Assembly (NCBI RefSeq): GCF_002101775.1 | Contig: NZ_LQPI01000085.1 | Coordinates: forward strand, 1-56,907 | Direction: 5' to 3' | Length of the DNA: 56,907 nucleotides | Origin: Mycolicibacter nonchromogenicus | GTDB lineage: Bacteria > Actinomycetota > Actinomycetes > Mycobacteriales > Mycobacteriaceae | Program-made: the position numbers and the translations under genes | Notes under the pieces: model-generated | Databases searched by the model: none | What the model saw: only the letters and a program-made list of their open reading frames with translations | What the model was told of the DNA's origin: nothing | Shown: positions 22,814-31,022 of the stretch, piece by piece | Layout of the letters: the number at the start of each line of letters is the position of its first letter | Position numbering within the stretch: position 1 is the stretch's first letter

Positions 22814-23700
22814 GCCTCAACCAGCAGGCGCAGGATGGCCTCGGTGAAGGCCTGCGGGTCCTCGATCTGCGGATAGTGGCCCAGCTCCGGCAGCTCGACG
22901 ACGTCGGCGGCGGGGCGCAGCTCGCGCAGGCCGTCCAGCACATTGGTGGTCGCCACCGGATCGCGCAGGCCCCACACGAAGCCCAGCGGCTTGGGCCAGT
23001 CGCGCACCGCGCCGTGCCAGCGCTGGGCATACGTCACCCGTTCGTCGAGGTAGGCCGAGAGCAGGTGTGCGATCCGGTTTCCGCCGTTGTGGGTCATCAA
23101 CGCCCACTGCGCGTCGCCCTCATCGGCGCTCAGCGGGTGATCCGGGCTGAACAGCCGGCCGAACCCGCGAACGAAACTGCGCCGATTGGGCAACAGGGCC
23201 GCGATGGCGCCGAACGGGCTGCGCAGCACCTTCTGGATCGGCCGCAGGCTGGCCCGCTCCAAGATCACGCTGCCGTTGGTCAGCACCGCCCGTTGCAGGT
23301 CGAAGCTCAGCGCGCCGTCGATGTCGCGGGCCAGCAGTTCGGTGGCCACCGAGGTGCCCATGTCGTGAGCGACCAGGACCACCGGTCCGCTCACGTTCGC
23401 CGCCACCACCTGCTCCACCAGGTCGGCCTGTTCGAACAGGCTGTAGCGATGCGGGCGCGGCTTCTCCGACAAGCCGAACCCGAGGAAGTCCATGGTCAGC
23501 CAGGATCGGCCGCTGAGCCGCTCGGTGACCGACCGGAAGTCATATGACGAGGAGGGAAATCCGTGCAGCAGAAGGACAGTCGGCCCGTCCCCCACGCCTG
23601 ATCGCACAAACACCCGGCCCGCGTCGGTGGACATCCACCGGCCGCCGTCTTGCCATTCACTCACACTGCTGCGCCACGTCGTATTCGTCATCGCGGTCAT
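22810..23700 (-). CDS. Alpha/beta hydrolase of the epoxide hydrolase/haloalkane dehalogenase type
   Basis: 296 residues. Oxyanion motif LLLHGFPSSSYD, nucleophile elbow VAHDMGTSVA with Asp as nucleophile, acid near GLRDPVAT and catalytic His in LGHYPQIED. An Asp nucleophile favours epoxide hydrolase, dehalogenase or related lyase activity over esterase. The substrate is unknown. An alternative ATG lies 9 bp inside. Confidence 0.85.
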   Translation of the reverse strand: MTAMTNTTWRSSVSEWQDGGRWMSTDAGRVFVRSGVGDGPTVLLLHGFPSSSYDFRSVTERLSGRSWLTMDFLGFGLSEKPRPHRYSLFEQADLVEQVVAANVSGPVVLVAHDMGTSVATELLARDIDGALSFDLQRAVLTNGSVILERASLRPIQKVLRSPFGAIAALLPNRRSFVRGFGRLFSPDHPLSADEGDAQWALMTHNGGNRIAHLLSAYLDERVTYAQRWHGAVRDWPKPLGFVWGLRDPVATTNVLDGLRELRPAADVVELPELGHYPQIEDPQAFTEAILRLLVEA

Positions 23701-23956
23701 TGTGCGCTGCGCCCGCAGATCAGCGCAGGAAATCGGCGAGGGCCGGGCCTCGCGCGCCGGATCCCGGTGTGGCCGAGATCAAGTTTTCGTTCCGCGCGTG
23801 TCGGGCACCCGCCAGGTGGTATCCGCCGTCAGGCTGGCGGTAGCGTGGCTGACCGGGCTGAAAACGGTGTCGCCAGGGTGCCGCAGTCCGGTTTATGACG
23901 TGTGGAGGCGAACAGATGGGCTCTTCGGAACCCGACAGACCGGTGGTGGCCGCCCG

Positions 23957-25393
23957 ATGAGATTCGTGAGCGGATACGACCCCACCCATGACCTGACCTA
24001 CAACGACGTCTTCATCGTCCCCAACCGCTCCGCCGTCGACTCGCGCCTGGATGTCGACCTGTCCACCCGCGACGGGTCGGGCACCACCATTCCGGTGGTG
24101 GTGGCCAATATGACCGCGGTGGCGGGCCGGCGGATGGCCGAGACGGTGGCCCGGCGCGGCGGAATCGTGGTGTTGCCCCAGGACCTGCCGATCGACGCGG
24201 CGAGGCAGACCGTGGCCTTCGTGAAGAGCCGCGACCTGGTCGCCGACACCCCGGTGGTGCTCTCCCCCGAGGACTCGGTGTCCGACGCGATGGCCCTGAT
24301 CACCAAACGCGCGCACGGCGTCGCGGTGGTGGTGGTCGACGGCCAGCCCACCGGCTTGGTCACCAAGGCGTGCTGCGAAGGCGTGGATCGGTTCAACCGG
24401 GTCCGCGATGTCGCGGTGGCCGAGCTGGTCAGCGCGCCGGTGGGCACCGATGCGCACGCGGTGTTCGACCTTCTGGAGCACGCGCCGGTCGACGTCGCGG
24501 TCTTGACCAATCCCGACGGCACCCTGGCCGGCGTGTTGACCCGGACCGGCGCGATCCGGGCCGGGATCTACACCCCCGCCACCGACGCGGCCGGGCGCCT
24601 GCGGGTGGCCGCCGCGGTCGGGATCACCGGGGACGTCACCTCACGGGCCGAGGCCCTGCTGTCGGCCGGGGTGGATCTGCTGGTCATCGACACCGCCCAC
24701 GGCCACCAGGAAAAGGCCTTGCAGGCCATCCGCGCGGTCGCGGCGCTGAAACCGGATGTGCCCCTGGTGGCCGGCAATGTGGTGTCGGCGCAGGGCACCC
24801 GGGACCTGCTCGCCGCGGGCGCCGACATCGTCAAGGTGGGCGTCGGCCCCGGCGCCATGTGCACCACCCGGATGATGACCGGAGTGGGGCGGCCCCAGTT
24901 CTCCGCCGTGCTCGAATGCGCGACCGCGGCGCGCGAACTCGGCGCTCATGTGTGGGCCGACGGCGGGGTGCGCCATCCCCGCGACGTCGCGCTGGCCCTG
25001 GCCGCCGGAGCCTCGAACGTGATGATCGGCTCCTGGTTCGCCGGCACCTACGAGTCACCCGGCGATCTGATGCACGACCGCGACGGCAGGCCGTACAAGG
25101 AAAGCTACGGAATGGCATCCAAACGCGCGGTGGCCGCGCGCACCGCGGCCGACAGTCCGTTCGACCGCGCGCGCAAGGCACTGTTCGAGGAGGGCATCTC
25201 GACGTCACGGATGGCCTTGGACCCCGAACGCGGCGGCGTGGAGGATCTGCTGGACCACATCACCTCGGGTCTGCGCAGCACCTGCACCTACGTCGGAGCG
25301 GCCAGCGTGGCCGAGCTGCATGATCGGGTGGTGCTCGGAGTGCAGTCGGCATCGGGATTCGCCGAGGGCCATCCGCTACCGTTCGGCTGGTGA
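23957..25393 (+). CDS. guaB1: GuaB1, IMPDH/GMP reductase-family protein with CBS pair
   Basis: 478 residues from ATG 23957 (MRFVSGYDPTHDLTYNDVF). A TIM barrel is interrupted by two CBS motifs (about 95-210). The active-site loop GPGAMCTTRMMTGVG carries the catalytic cysteine. Mycobacterial GuaB1 has been reported to be a GMP reductase (GMP to IMP), not a true IMP dehydrogenase, with the CBS pair sensing purine nucleotides. The upstream 256-bp gap (23701-23956) must hold its promoter and that of the divergent hydrolase. Confidence 0.92.
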   Translation: MRFVSGYDPTHDLTYNDVFIVPNRSAVDSRLDVDLSTRDGSGTTIPVVVANMTAVAGRRMAETVARRGGIVVLPQDLPIDAARQTVAFVKSRDLVADTPVVLSPEDSVSDAMALITKRAHGVAVVVVDGQPTGLVTKACCEGVDRFNRVRDVAVAELVSAPVGTDAHAVFDLLEHAPVDVAVLTNPDGTLAGVLTRTGAIRAGIYTPATDAAGRLRVAAAVGITGDVTSRAEALLSAGVDLLVIDTAHGHQEKALQAIRAVAALKPDVPLVAGNVVSAQGTRDLLAAGADIVKVGVGPGAMCTTRMMTGVGRPQFSAVLECATAARELGAHVWADGGVRHPRDVALALAAGASNVMIGSWFAGTYESPGDLMHDRDGRPYKESYGMASKRAVAARTAADSPFDRARKALFEEGISTSRMALDPERGGVEDLLDHITSGLRSTCTYVGAASVAELHDRVVLGVQSASGFAEGHPLPFGW

Positions 25394-25442
25394 GACCCGT
25401 GGGCGCGAGCAGGCGTACCGGCGTCACCACCGGAATGTCGCC

Positions 25443-26789
25443 ATGACCATCGTCGACACGGTGGCCAGCCTGCTGGCATTCGCGATCCTGACCCTGGGCA
25501 CCGCGGTGTTCGTGGCCGCCGAGTTCTCGCTGACCACCCTGGAACGCAGCGTCGTGGAGTCCAACGCCCGCCGGGGTGGCCGCCGGGACGGCTACGTCGC
25601 CGACGCCCACCGCACGTTGTCGTTTCAGCTGTCCGGCGCCCAGCTGGGTATCTCCATCACCACGCTGGCCACGGGTTATCTGGCCGAACCGGTGCTGGCA
25701 CGCTGGCTGCGCCCACCGCTGGCAGCCGCGGGCCTGTCCGAGCGGACCACAGCCGGGGTTGCGCTGATCATCGCGCTGGTGATCGCCACCTCGGTTTCGA
25801 TGGTCATCGGCGAGTTGGTGCCCAAGAACCTGGCCGTGGCGCGGCCGCTGCCGACCGCCCGCGCCGTCGCGGGGCCGCAGCTGCTGTTCTCCAAGGTGTT
25901 CGCGCTCGCGATCAGGGCCACCAACGGCACCGCGAACCGCATCCTGCGGCGGTTGGGCATCGAGCCCGCCGACCGGTTGGCATCGGCGCGCTCGCCGCGG
26001 GAGTTGGCGTCGCTGGTGCGCAACTCGGCGCGCAGCGGCGACCTCGACCCCACGACCGCGGCCGTGGTGGAGGGTTCGCTGCGGTTCGGCGCGCTGACCG
26101 CCGAGGAACTGATGACACCGCGCTCCATGATCGTGAGCCTGCAGGCCGGCGACACCGTCGCCGACCTCGCCGCGGCCGCCATCGACACCGGCTTCTCGAA
26201 GTTTCCCGTGGTCGACGGCGATCTGGACGCCACCGTGGGGATCGTCCACGTCAAGCAGGTGTTCGCGGTCGCCGTCGCCGACCGGGCGACCACCCCGGTG
26301 ACGCAGGTGGCCCAGCCGGTCGCGGTGGTGCCGTCGACGCTCGACGGCGACGCGGTGATGGAACAGCTCCGGGCCAACGGCCAGCAGGCGGTCATGGTGG
26401 TCGACGAGTACGGCGGCACCGCCGGCATGGTCACCGTCGAAGACCTCATCGAGGAGATCGTGGGTGATGTCCGTGACGAACACGACGACGCCACCCCGGA
26501 TGTCGTGGTCACCAGGGGCGGCTGGCAGGTCTCGGGGCTGTTGCGGATCGACGAGGTGGCCGCCGCCACCGGCTACCGCGCACCCGAAGGCTCCTACGAG
26601 ACCATCGGCGGACTGGTGTTGCAGGAACTCGGCCACATCCCCGCCGCCGGCGACACCGTCGAGCTGACCGCGTTCGAGCCCGACGAGCTCGCCGACCACC
26701 CGCCGCGCTGGCTGGCCCGGGTGGTCCGGATGGACGGCCGGCGCATCGACCTGCTGGAACTCACCCGGCTGGGGGCAGGCGATGCCTGA
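25443..26789 (+). CDS. CNNM/CorC-type membrane protein with CBS pair (Rv1842c type)
   Basis: 448 residues. An N-terminal CNNM transmembrane domain (about 1-200; FVAAEFSLTTLERS, SVSMVIGELVPKNLAVARPL), a CBS pair (about 215-345; MTPRSMIVSLQ, VVDEYGGTAGMVTVEDLIEEIVGD) and a C-terminal CorC/HlyC domain (about 360-445). The family exports divalent cations, typically Mg2+ or Co2+, or is linked to haemolysin annotation by history. It overlaps the next gene by 8 bp. Confidence 0.9.
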   Translation: MTIVDTVASLLAFAILTLGTAVFVAAEFSLTTLERSVVESNARRGGRRDGYVADAHRTLSFQLSGAQLGISITTLATGYLAEPVLARWLRPPLAAAGLSERTTAGVALIIALVIATSVSMVIGELVPKNLAVARPLPTARAVAGPQLLFSKVFALAIRATNGTANRILRRLGIEPADRLASARSPRELASLVRNSARSGDLDPTTAAVVEGSLRFGALTAEELMTPRSMIVSLQAGDTVADLAAAAIDTGFSKFPVVDGDLDATVGIVHVKQVFAVAVADRATTPVTQVAQPVAVVPSTLDGDAVMEQLRANGQQAVMVVDEYGGTAGMVTVEDLIEEIVGDVRDEHDDATPDVVVTRGGWQVSGLLRIDEVAAATGYRAPEGSYETIGGLVLQELGHIPAAGDTVELTAFEPDELADHPPRWLARVVRMDGRRIDLLELTRLGAGDA

Positions 26790-27846
26790 CGTGTTCAACA
26801 TCGTGCTGACCGTGCTGCTGATCGCGGCGAACGCCTTCTTCGTCGCCGCCGAGTTCTCGCTGATCTCGGCACGGCGCGACCGGCTCGAGGCGCTGGCCGA
26901 ACAGGGCCGGCAGAGCGCGGTCACGGTGATCCGGGCCGGTGAGCAGCTGTCACGCATGCTGGCCGGGGCCCAGTTGGGCGTCACGGTGTGCTCGATCATG
27001 CTCGGCCGCATCGGTGAGCCGACCGTCGCCGAGCTGCTTGCGCCGGCATTTCGGCTGGCGGGAATGCCTGATCCGCTGCTGCACACGGCGGCGTTCGTCG
27101 TCGCGCTGACGATCGTGGTGGTGCTGCATCTGCTGTTGGGCGAGATGGTGCCCAAGAACATCGCCCTGGCGGGCCCGGAGACGGCGGCGATGCTGCTGAT
27201 CCCGCCCTACCTGGTCTACATGGCCGCGGCCCGACCGTTCATCGTCTTCTACAACTGGTGCGCCAACATCACCCTGCGCGCCATGCGGGTCGAACCCAAG
27301 GATGAGCTGGAGATCACGGTGTCCACCGTCGAGTTGAGCGAGATGATCGCCGAATCGGTCTCGGCGGGACTGCTCGACGTCGAGGAGTACACCCGCCTGA
27401 CCCGCGCCCTGCAGATCCGCAGCCGGGTGGTCGCCGATGTCGCGCTGCCGATCCGCGATGTCCGCGCCGTGCCGGTGGCGGCCGCCGGGCACGGACCCAC
27501 GGTGGCGGCGATCGAACAGGCCTTCACCGAGACCGGCTACTCCCGATTCCCCGTCGTCGATGCGGGCGAATTCGTCGGTTATCTGCACATCAAAGATGTG
27601 TTGTTGCTCGGCGAGGCCTCGGCCGGCCCCGCGGGCGACGCCGTAGTGGACGCCGCGGCGATCCGGCCGCTGCCGCGCATCCCCGCGGCCCTGCCGCTGG
27701 CCGACGCGTTGTCACGAATGCGCCGGCGCAACAGCCACCTGGCTCTGGCGGTGGCCGACGACGGCACACCGGTGGCGATGGTGACCCTCGAAGACCTGGT
27801 TCAGGATGTCGTGGGCACCGTCCGCGACGGGACACACCGTGTTTGA
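26782..27846 (+). CDS. CNNM-type membrane protein with CBS pair, lacking CorC domain (Rv1841c type)
   Basis: 354 residues. Same architecture as its upstream neighbour (FFVAAEFSLISARRDRLEAL, LLLGEMVPKNIALAGPE, CBS motifs RFPVVDAGEFVGYLHIKDVL and MVTLEDLVQDVVG), but it stops after the CBS pair. The tandem arrangement suggests the two form a heteromeric cation transporter. Confidence 0.88.
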   Translation: MPDVFNIVLTVLLIAANAFFVAAEFSLISARRDRLEALAEQGRQSAVTVIRAGEQLSRMLAGAQLGVTVCSIMLGRIGEPTVAELLAPAFRLAGMPDPLLHTAAFVVALTIVVVLHLLLGEMVPKNIALAGPETAAMLLIPPYLVYMAAARPFIVFYNWCANITLRAMRVEPKDELEITVSTVELSEMIAESVSAGLLDVEEYTRLTRALQIRSRVVADVALPIRDVRAVPVAAAGHGPTVAAIEQAFTETGYSRFPVVDAGEFVGYLHIKDVLLLGEASAGPAGDAVVDAAAIRPLPRIPAALPLADALSRMRRRNSHLALAVADDGTPVAMVTLEDLVQDVVGTVRDGTHRV

Positions 27847-28720
27847 CCTGGCAGAACGGGTTCTGACCGGCGTGCAGTGGCAAGCCCGGGCCCAGGCGTA
27901 CCGGCAGCAGCTCGACGACTTCCTGGCCCCGCGTCTGCGCGCGACAGCGGCCGGCGACCCGGTGCCGAAATTCCTGTTCAGCTACTACAGCCTGCGGCCG
28001 GCGCAGTTGCGCAGCTGGCATCCCGGCTTCGGTGTCACACTCGCCGGGCCGGAGGCGGTCCAGCACTACCGCGCACGGCGCGGCTACGCGGTGCACGGCG
28101 ATGGGGTCGGCGTGGCCGCGGAATATCTGCGTGAGCGAGTTGACACGGTGACCTTCATCGCCGGGCTGTTGCGAGCCACCGGCGAGCGGCCGGCCCAGCT
28201 GAACTGTTTCGGCCTGCATGAGTGGGCGATGGTCTATCGCAGCGACACCGTGCGGCACGGCCACGTTCCGCTGCGGCTCAGCGCGGCCGAGACCGACACG
28301 GTGGTCGAGTCGATTCCGCTGCGCTGTACCCACTTCGACGCGTTCCGGTTCTTCACCCCGGCGGCAGCGCCGCGCAATGCCGGGACACCGAGCCGGGCCA
28401 CCCAAATCGCTTGGGAACAGCCGGGTTGCCTGCACGCCAACATGGATCTCTATAAGTGGTGCTACAAATTGGGGCCGCTGATCGACTCTGAACTGCTGCT
28501 GGCCTGTCTGGAGCTGGCCGCCTCGGCGCGCGAGGTCGACATGCGGGCCAGCCCCTATGACCTGAGCGACTACGGCTACCCGCCGATCACCATCGAAAGC
28601 GCGGCCGGCCGTGCCGAATACGTCCGCTGCCAGAGCGAGATCGCGCAGCGCGCCGCACCGCTGCGGGCCGCGCTGCTGGCCCGGTGCGACCTGCTGACAG
28701 ATTTCGCCGGATGCCAATAG
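27839..28720 (+). CDS. Conserved actinobacterial protein often annotated 3-methyladenine DNA glycosylase
   Basis: 293 residues from GTG 27839, overlapping the previous stop by 8 bp. Recognisable conserved stretches are PKFLFSYYSLRPAQLRSWHPG, NCFGLHEWAMVYR, LRCTHFDAFRFFTP and CLHANMDLYKWCYKLGPLI. I know this family only from automated annotation as a 3-methyladenine glycosylase; no helix-hairpin-helix is visible and the annotation is doubtful. The clustered His, Cys and Asp residues (LHEW, THFDAF) look like a metal or catalytic site. Coupling to the CNNM genes hints at metal chemistry, which is inference. Confidence 0.6.
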   Translation: MFDLAERVLTGVQWQARAQAYRQQLDDFLAPRLRATAAGDPVPKFLFSYYSLRPAQLRSWHPGFGVTLAGPEAVQHYRARRGYAVHGDGVGVAAEYLRERVDTVTFIAGLLRATGERPAQLNCFGLHEWAMVYRSDTVRHGHVPLRLSAAETDTVVESIPLRCTHFDAFRFFTPAAAPRNAGTPSRATQIAWEQPGCLHANMDLYKWCYKLGPLIDSELLLACLELAASAREVDMRASPYDLSDYGYPPITIESAAGRAEYVRCQSEIAQRAAPLRAALLARCDLLTDFAGCQ

Positions 28721-28769
28721 CCTCGCGACCTGCCGGTAAGGTGGTAGGTCGGCTATGAGGGAGGAAATC

Positions 28770-30956
28770 ATGACGGACCGGGTGTCGGTGGGCGGCCTGC
28801 AGGTCGCACGCGTGCTGTATGACTTCATCACCGACGAGGCCCTGCCGGGTACCGGCGTCGATCCCGACAGCTTCTGGGCCGGCGTGGACAAAGTCGTCGC
28901 CGATCTGACGCCCAAGAACCAGGAGTTGCTGGCGCGTCGTGACGAGCTGCAGGCGCAGATCGACAAGTGGCACCGGCACCGCGCCATCGAGCCCCTGGAC
29001 GCCGAGGCCTACCGGGCCTTCCTCACCGAGATCGGCTACCTGCTGCCCGAACCCGAAGACTTCACGGTCACCACGGCCGGCGTGGACGACGAGATCGCGG
29101 TGCAGGCCGGTCCGCAACTTGTCGTCCCGGTGCTCAACGCCAGGTTCGCCCTCAACGCCGCCAACGCCCGCTGGGGCTCGCTGTACGACGCCCTCTACGG
29201 CACGGATGTGATCAGCGAGGACGACGGCGCCGAAAAGGGAACCGGCTACAACCCCGTGCGCGGCGACAAGGTGATCGCCTACGCCCGGCGGTTCCTCGAC
29301 GACTCCGTGCCGCTGGCCGACGGCACCTGGACCGAGGTCAAGAGCTTCGCGGTGAACGACGGCGCGCTGGTGATCACGCTGGCCGACGGTCAGGAGACCG
29401 GCGTCGCCGCTCCCACGAAGTTCGTCGGCTACACCGGTGAGGCCGGTACGCCGTCGTCGGTGCTGCTGTCCCACCACGGCCTGCACATCGAAATCCTGAT
29501 CGACCCGGACTCACCGATCGGATCCACCGACGCCGCCGGCATCAAGGACGTGGTGCTCGAAGCGGCGGTCACCACGATCATGGACTTCGAAGACTCGGTG
29601 GCCGCGGTCGACGCCGAGGACAAGGTACTCGGCTACCGCAACTGGCTGGGCCTGAACCGTGGCGACCTGTCCGAGCAGGTCAGCAAGGACGGCAAGAGCT
29701 TCACCCGGACCCTGACCACCGACCGTGAGTTCACCGCGCCGGACGGCAGCACCCTGACCCTGCCGGGTCGCAGCCTGATGTTCGTCCGCAACGTCGGTCA
29801 CCTGATGACCAACGACGCCATCCTCACCAGCGCCGGCGACGAGGTGTTCGAGGGCATCCAGGACGCGCTGTTCACCGGGCTGATCGCGACGCACGGCCTG
29901 AACGCCTCGGACGCCAACGGGCCGCTGGTCAACAGCCGCACCGGGTCGATCTACATCGTCAAGCCCAAGATGCACGGTCCGGACGAGGTCGCCTTCACCG
30001 CCGAGCTGTTCAGCCGGGTCGAAGATGTCCTGGGGCTGCCGCAGACCACCCTCAAGATCGGCATCATGGACGAAGAGCGGCGCACCACGCTCAACCTGCG
30101 GGCGTGCATCAAGGCCGCCGCCGACCGGGTGGTGTTCATCAACACCGGCTTCCTGGACCGCACCGGCGACGAGATCCACACGTCCATGGAAGCCGGGCCC
30201 ATGGTCCGTAAGGCGAGCATGAAGTCGCAGCCGTGGATCCTGGCTTACGAGGACAACAACGTCGATGCGGGCCTGGCCACCGGCTTGCCCGGGCACGCCC
30301 AGATCGGCAAGGGCATGTGGGCGATGACCGATCTGATGGCCGACATGGTCACCCAGAAGATCGGCCACCCGCGCGCGGGCGCGAGCACCGCATGGGTGCC
30401 CTCGCCGACCGCCGCCACCCTGCACGCGATGCACTACCACCAGGTGGACGTGTTCGCGGTGCAGAAGGAACTGGCCGGAAAGCGGCGCGCCACAGTCGAA
30501 CAGCTGCTGACCATCCCGCTGTCGGAGGGTCTGGCCTGGGCGCCCGACGAGATCCGCGAAGAGGTCGACAACAACTGTCAGTCCATCTTGGGTTACGTGG
30601 TGCGCTGGATCGACCAGGGCGTGGGCTGCTCGAAGGTTCCCGACATCCACGACGTGGCGCTGATGGAAGACCGTGCCACACTTCGGATTTCGTCGCAGCT
30701 GCTGGCGAACTGGTTGCGACACGGCGTGATCACCGCCGAGGACGTGCAGTCCAGCCTGGAGCGGATGGCCCCCGCGGTGGACCGCCAGAACACCGGCGAT
30801 CCCAACTACCGGCCGATGGCACCGGACTTCGAATCCAGCATCGCGTTCGCCGCCGCGCGTGAGCTGATCCTGGAGGGGACCAGGCAGCCCAACGGCTACA
30901 CCGAGCCGATCCTGCACCGGCGTCGGCGGGAACTCAAAGCCCAGGCCGGTCTCTGA
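28770..30956 (+). CDS. glcB: Malate synthase G
   Basis: 728 residues from the ATG after GGGAGGAA; a five-codon upstream extension is not conserved. Starts MTDRVSVGGLQVARVLYDF as in Rv1837c. Condenses glyoxylate with acetyl-CoA to malate in the glyoxylate shunt. Hallmarks: TTIMDFEDSVAAVD, KPKMHGPDEVAFT, KIGIMDEERRTTLN, and the late AWVPSPTAATLHAMHYH. An imperfect hairpin (about 28729-28752, GACCTGCC and GGTAGGTC) lies in the short upstream gap. Confidence 0.95.
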   Translation: MTDRVSVGGLQVARVLYDFITDEALPGTGVDPDSFWAGVDKVVADLTPKNQELLARRDELQAQIDKWHRHRAIEPLDAEAYRAFLTEIGYLLPEPEDFTVTTAGVDDEIAVQAGPQLVVPVLNARFALNAANARWGSLYDALYGTDVISEDDGAEKGTGYNPVRGDKVIAYARRFLDDSVPLADGTWTEVKSFAVNDGALVITLADGQETGVAAPTKFVGYTGEAGTPSSVLLSHHGLHIEILIDPDSPIGSTDAAGIKDVVLEAAVTTIMDFEDSVAAVDAEDKVLGYRNWLGLNRGDLSEQVSKDGKSFTRTLTTDREFTAPDGSTLTLPGRSLMFVRNVGHLMTNDAILTSAGDEVFEGIQDALFTGLIATHGLNASDANGPLVNSRTGSIYIVKPKMHGPDEVAFTAELFSRVEDVLGLPQTTLKIGIMDEERRTTLNLRACIKAAADRVVFINTGFLDRTGDEIHTSMEAGPMVRKASMKSQPWILAYEDNNVDAGLATGLPGHAQIGKGMWAMTDLMADMVTQKIGHPRAGASTAWVPSPTAATLHAMHYHQVDVFAVQKELAGKRRATVEQLLTIPLSEGLAWAPDEIREEVDNNCQSILGYVVRWIDQGVGCSKVPDIHDVALMEDRATLRISSQLLANWLRHGVITAEDVQSSLERMAPAVDRQNTGDPNYRPMAPDFESSIAFAAARELILEGTRQPNGYTEPILHRRRRELKAQAGL

Positions 30957-31022
30957 CCGACCCGGATCCGATGGACATCACCCTTGATGGACGACTGACC
31001 AGGCGGAGAGGACGCAGCCACC

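Noticed and set aside
23701..23956. Small gene or RNA between the hydrolase and guaB1
   Set aside because: Open frames here have no ribosome site or recognisable motif; treated as a divergent promoter region.
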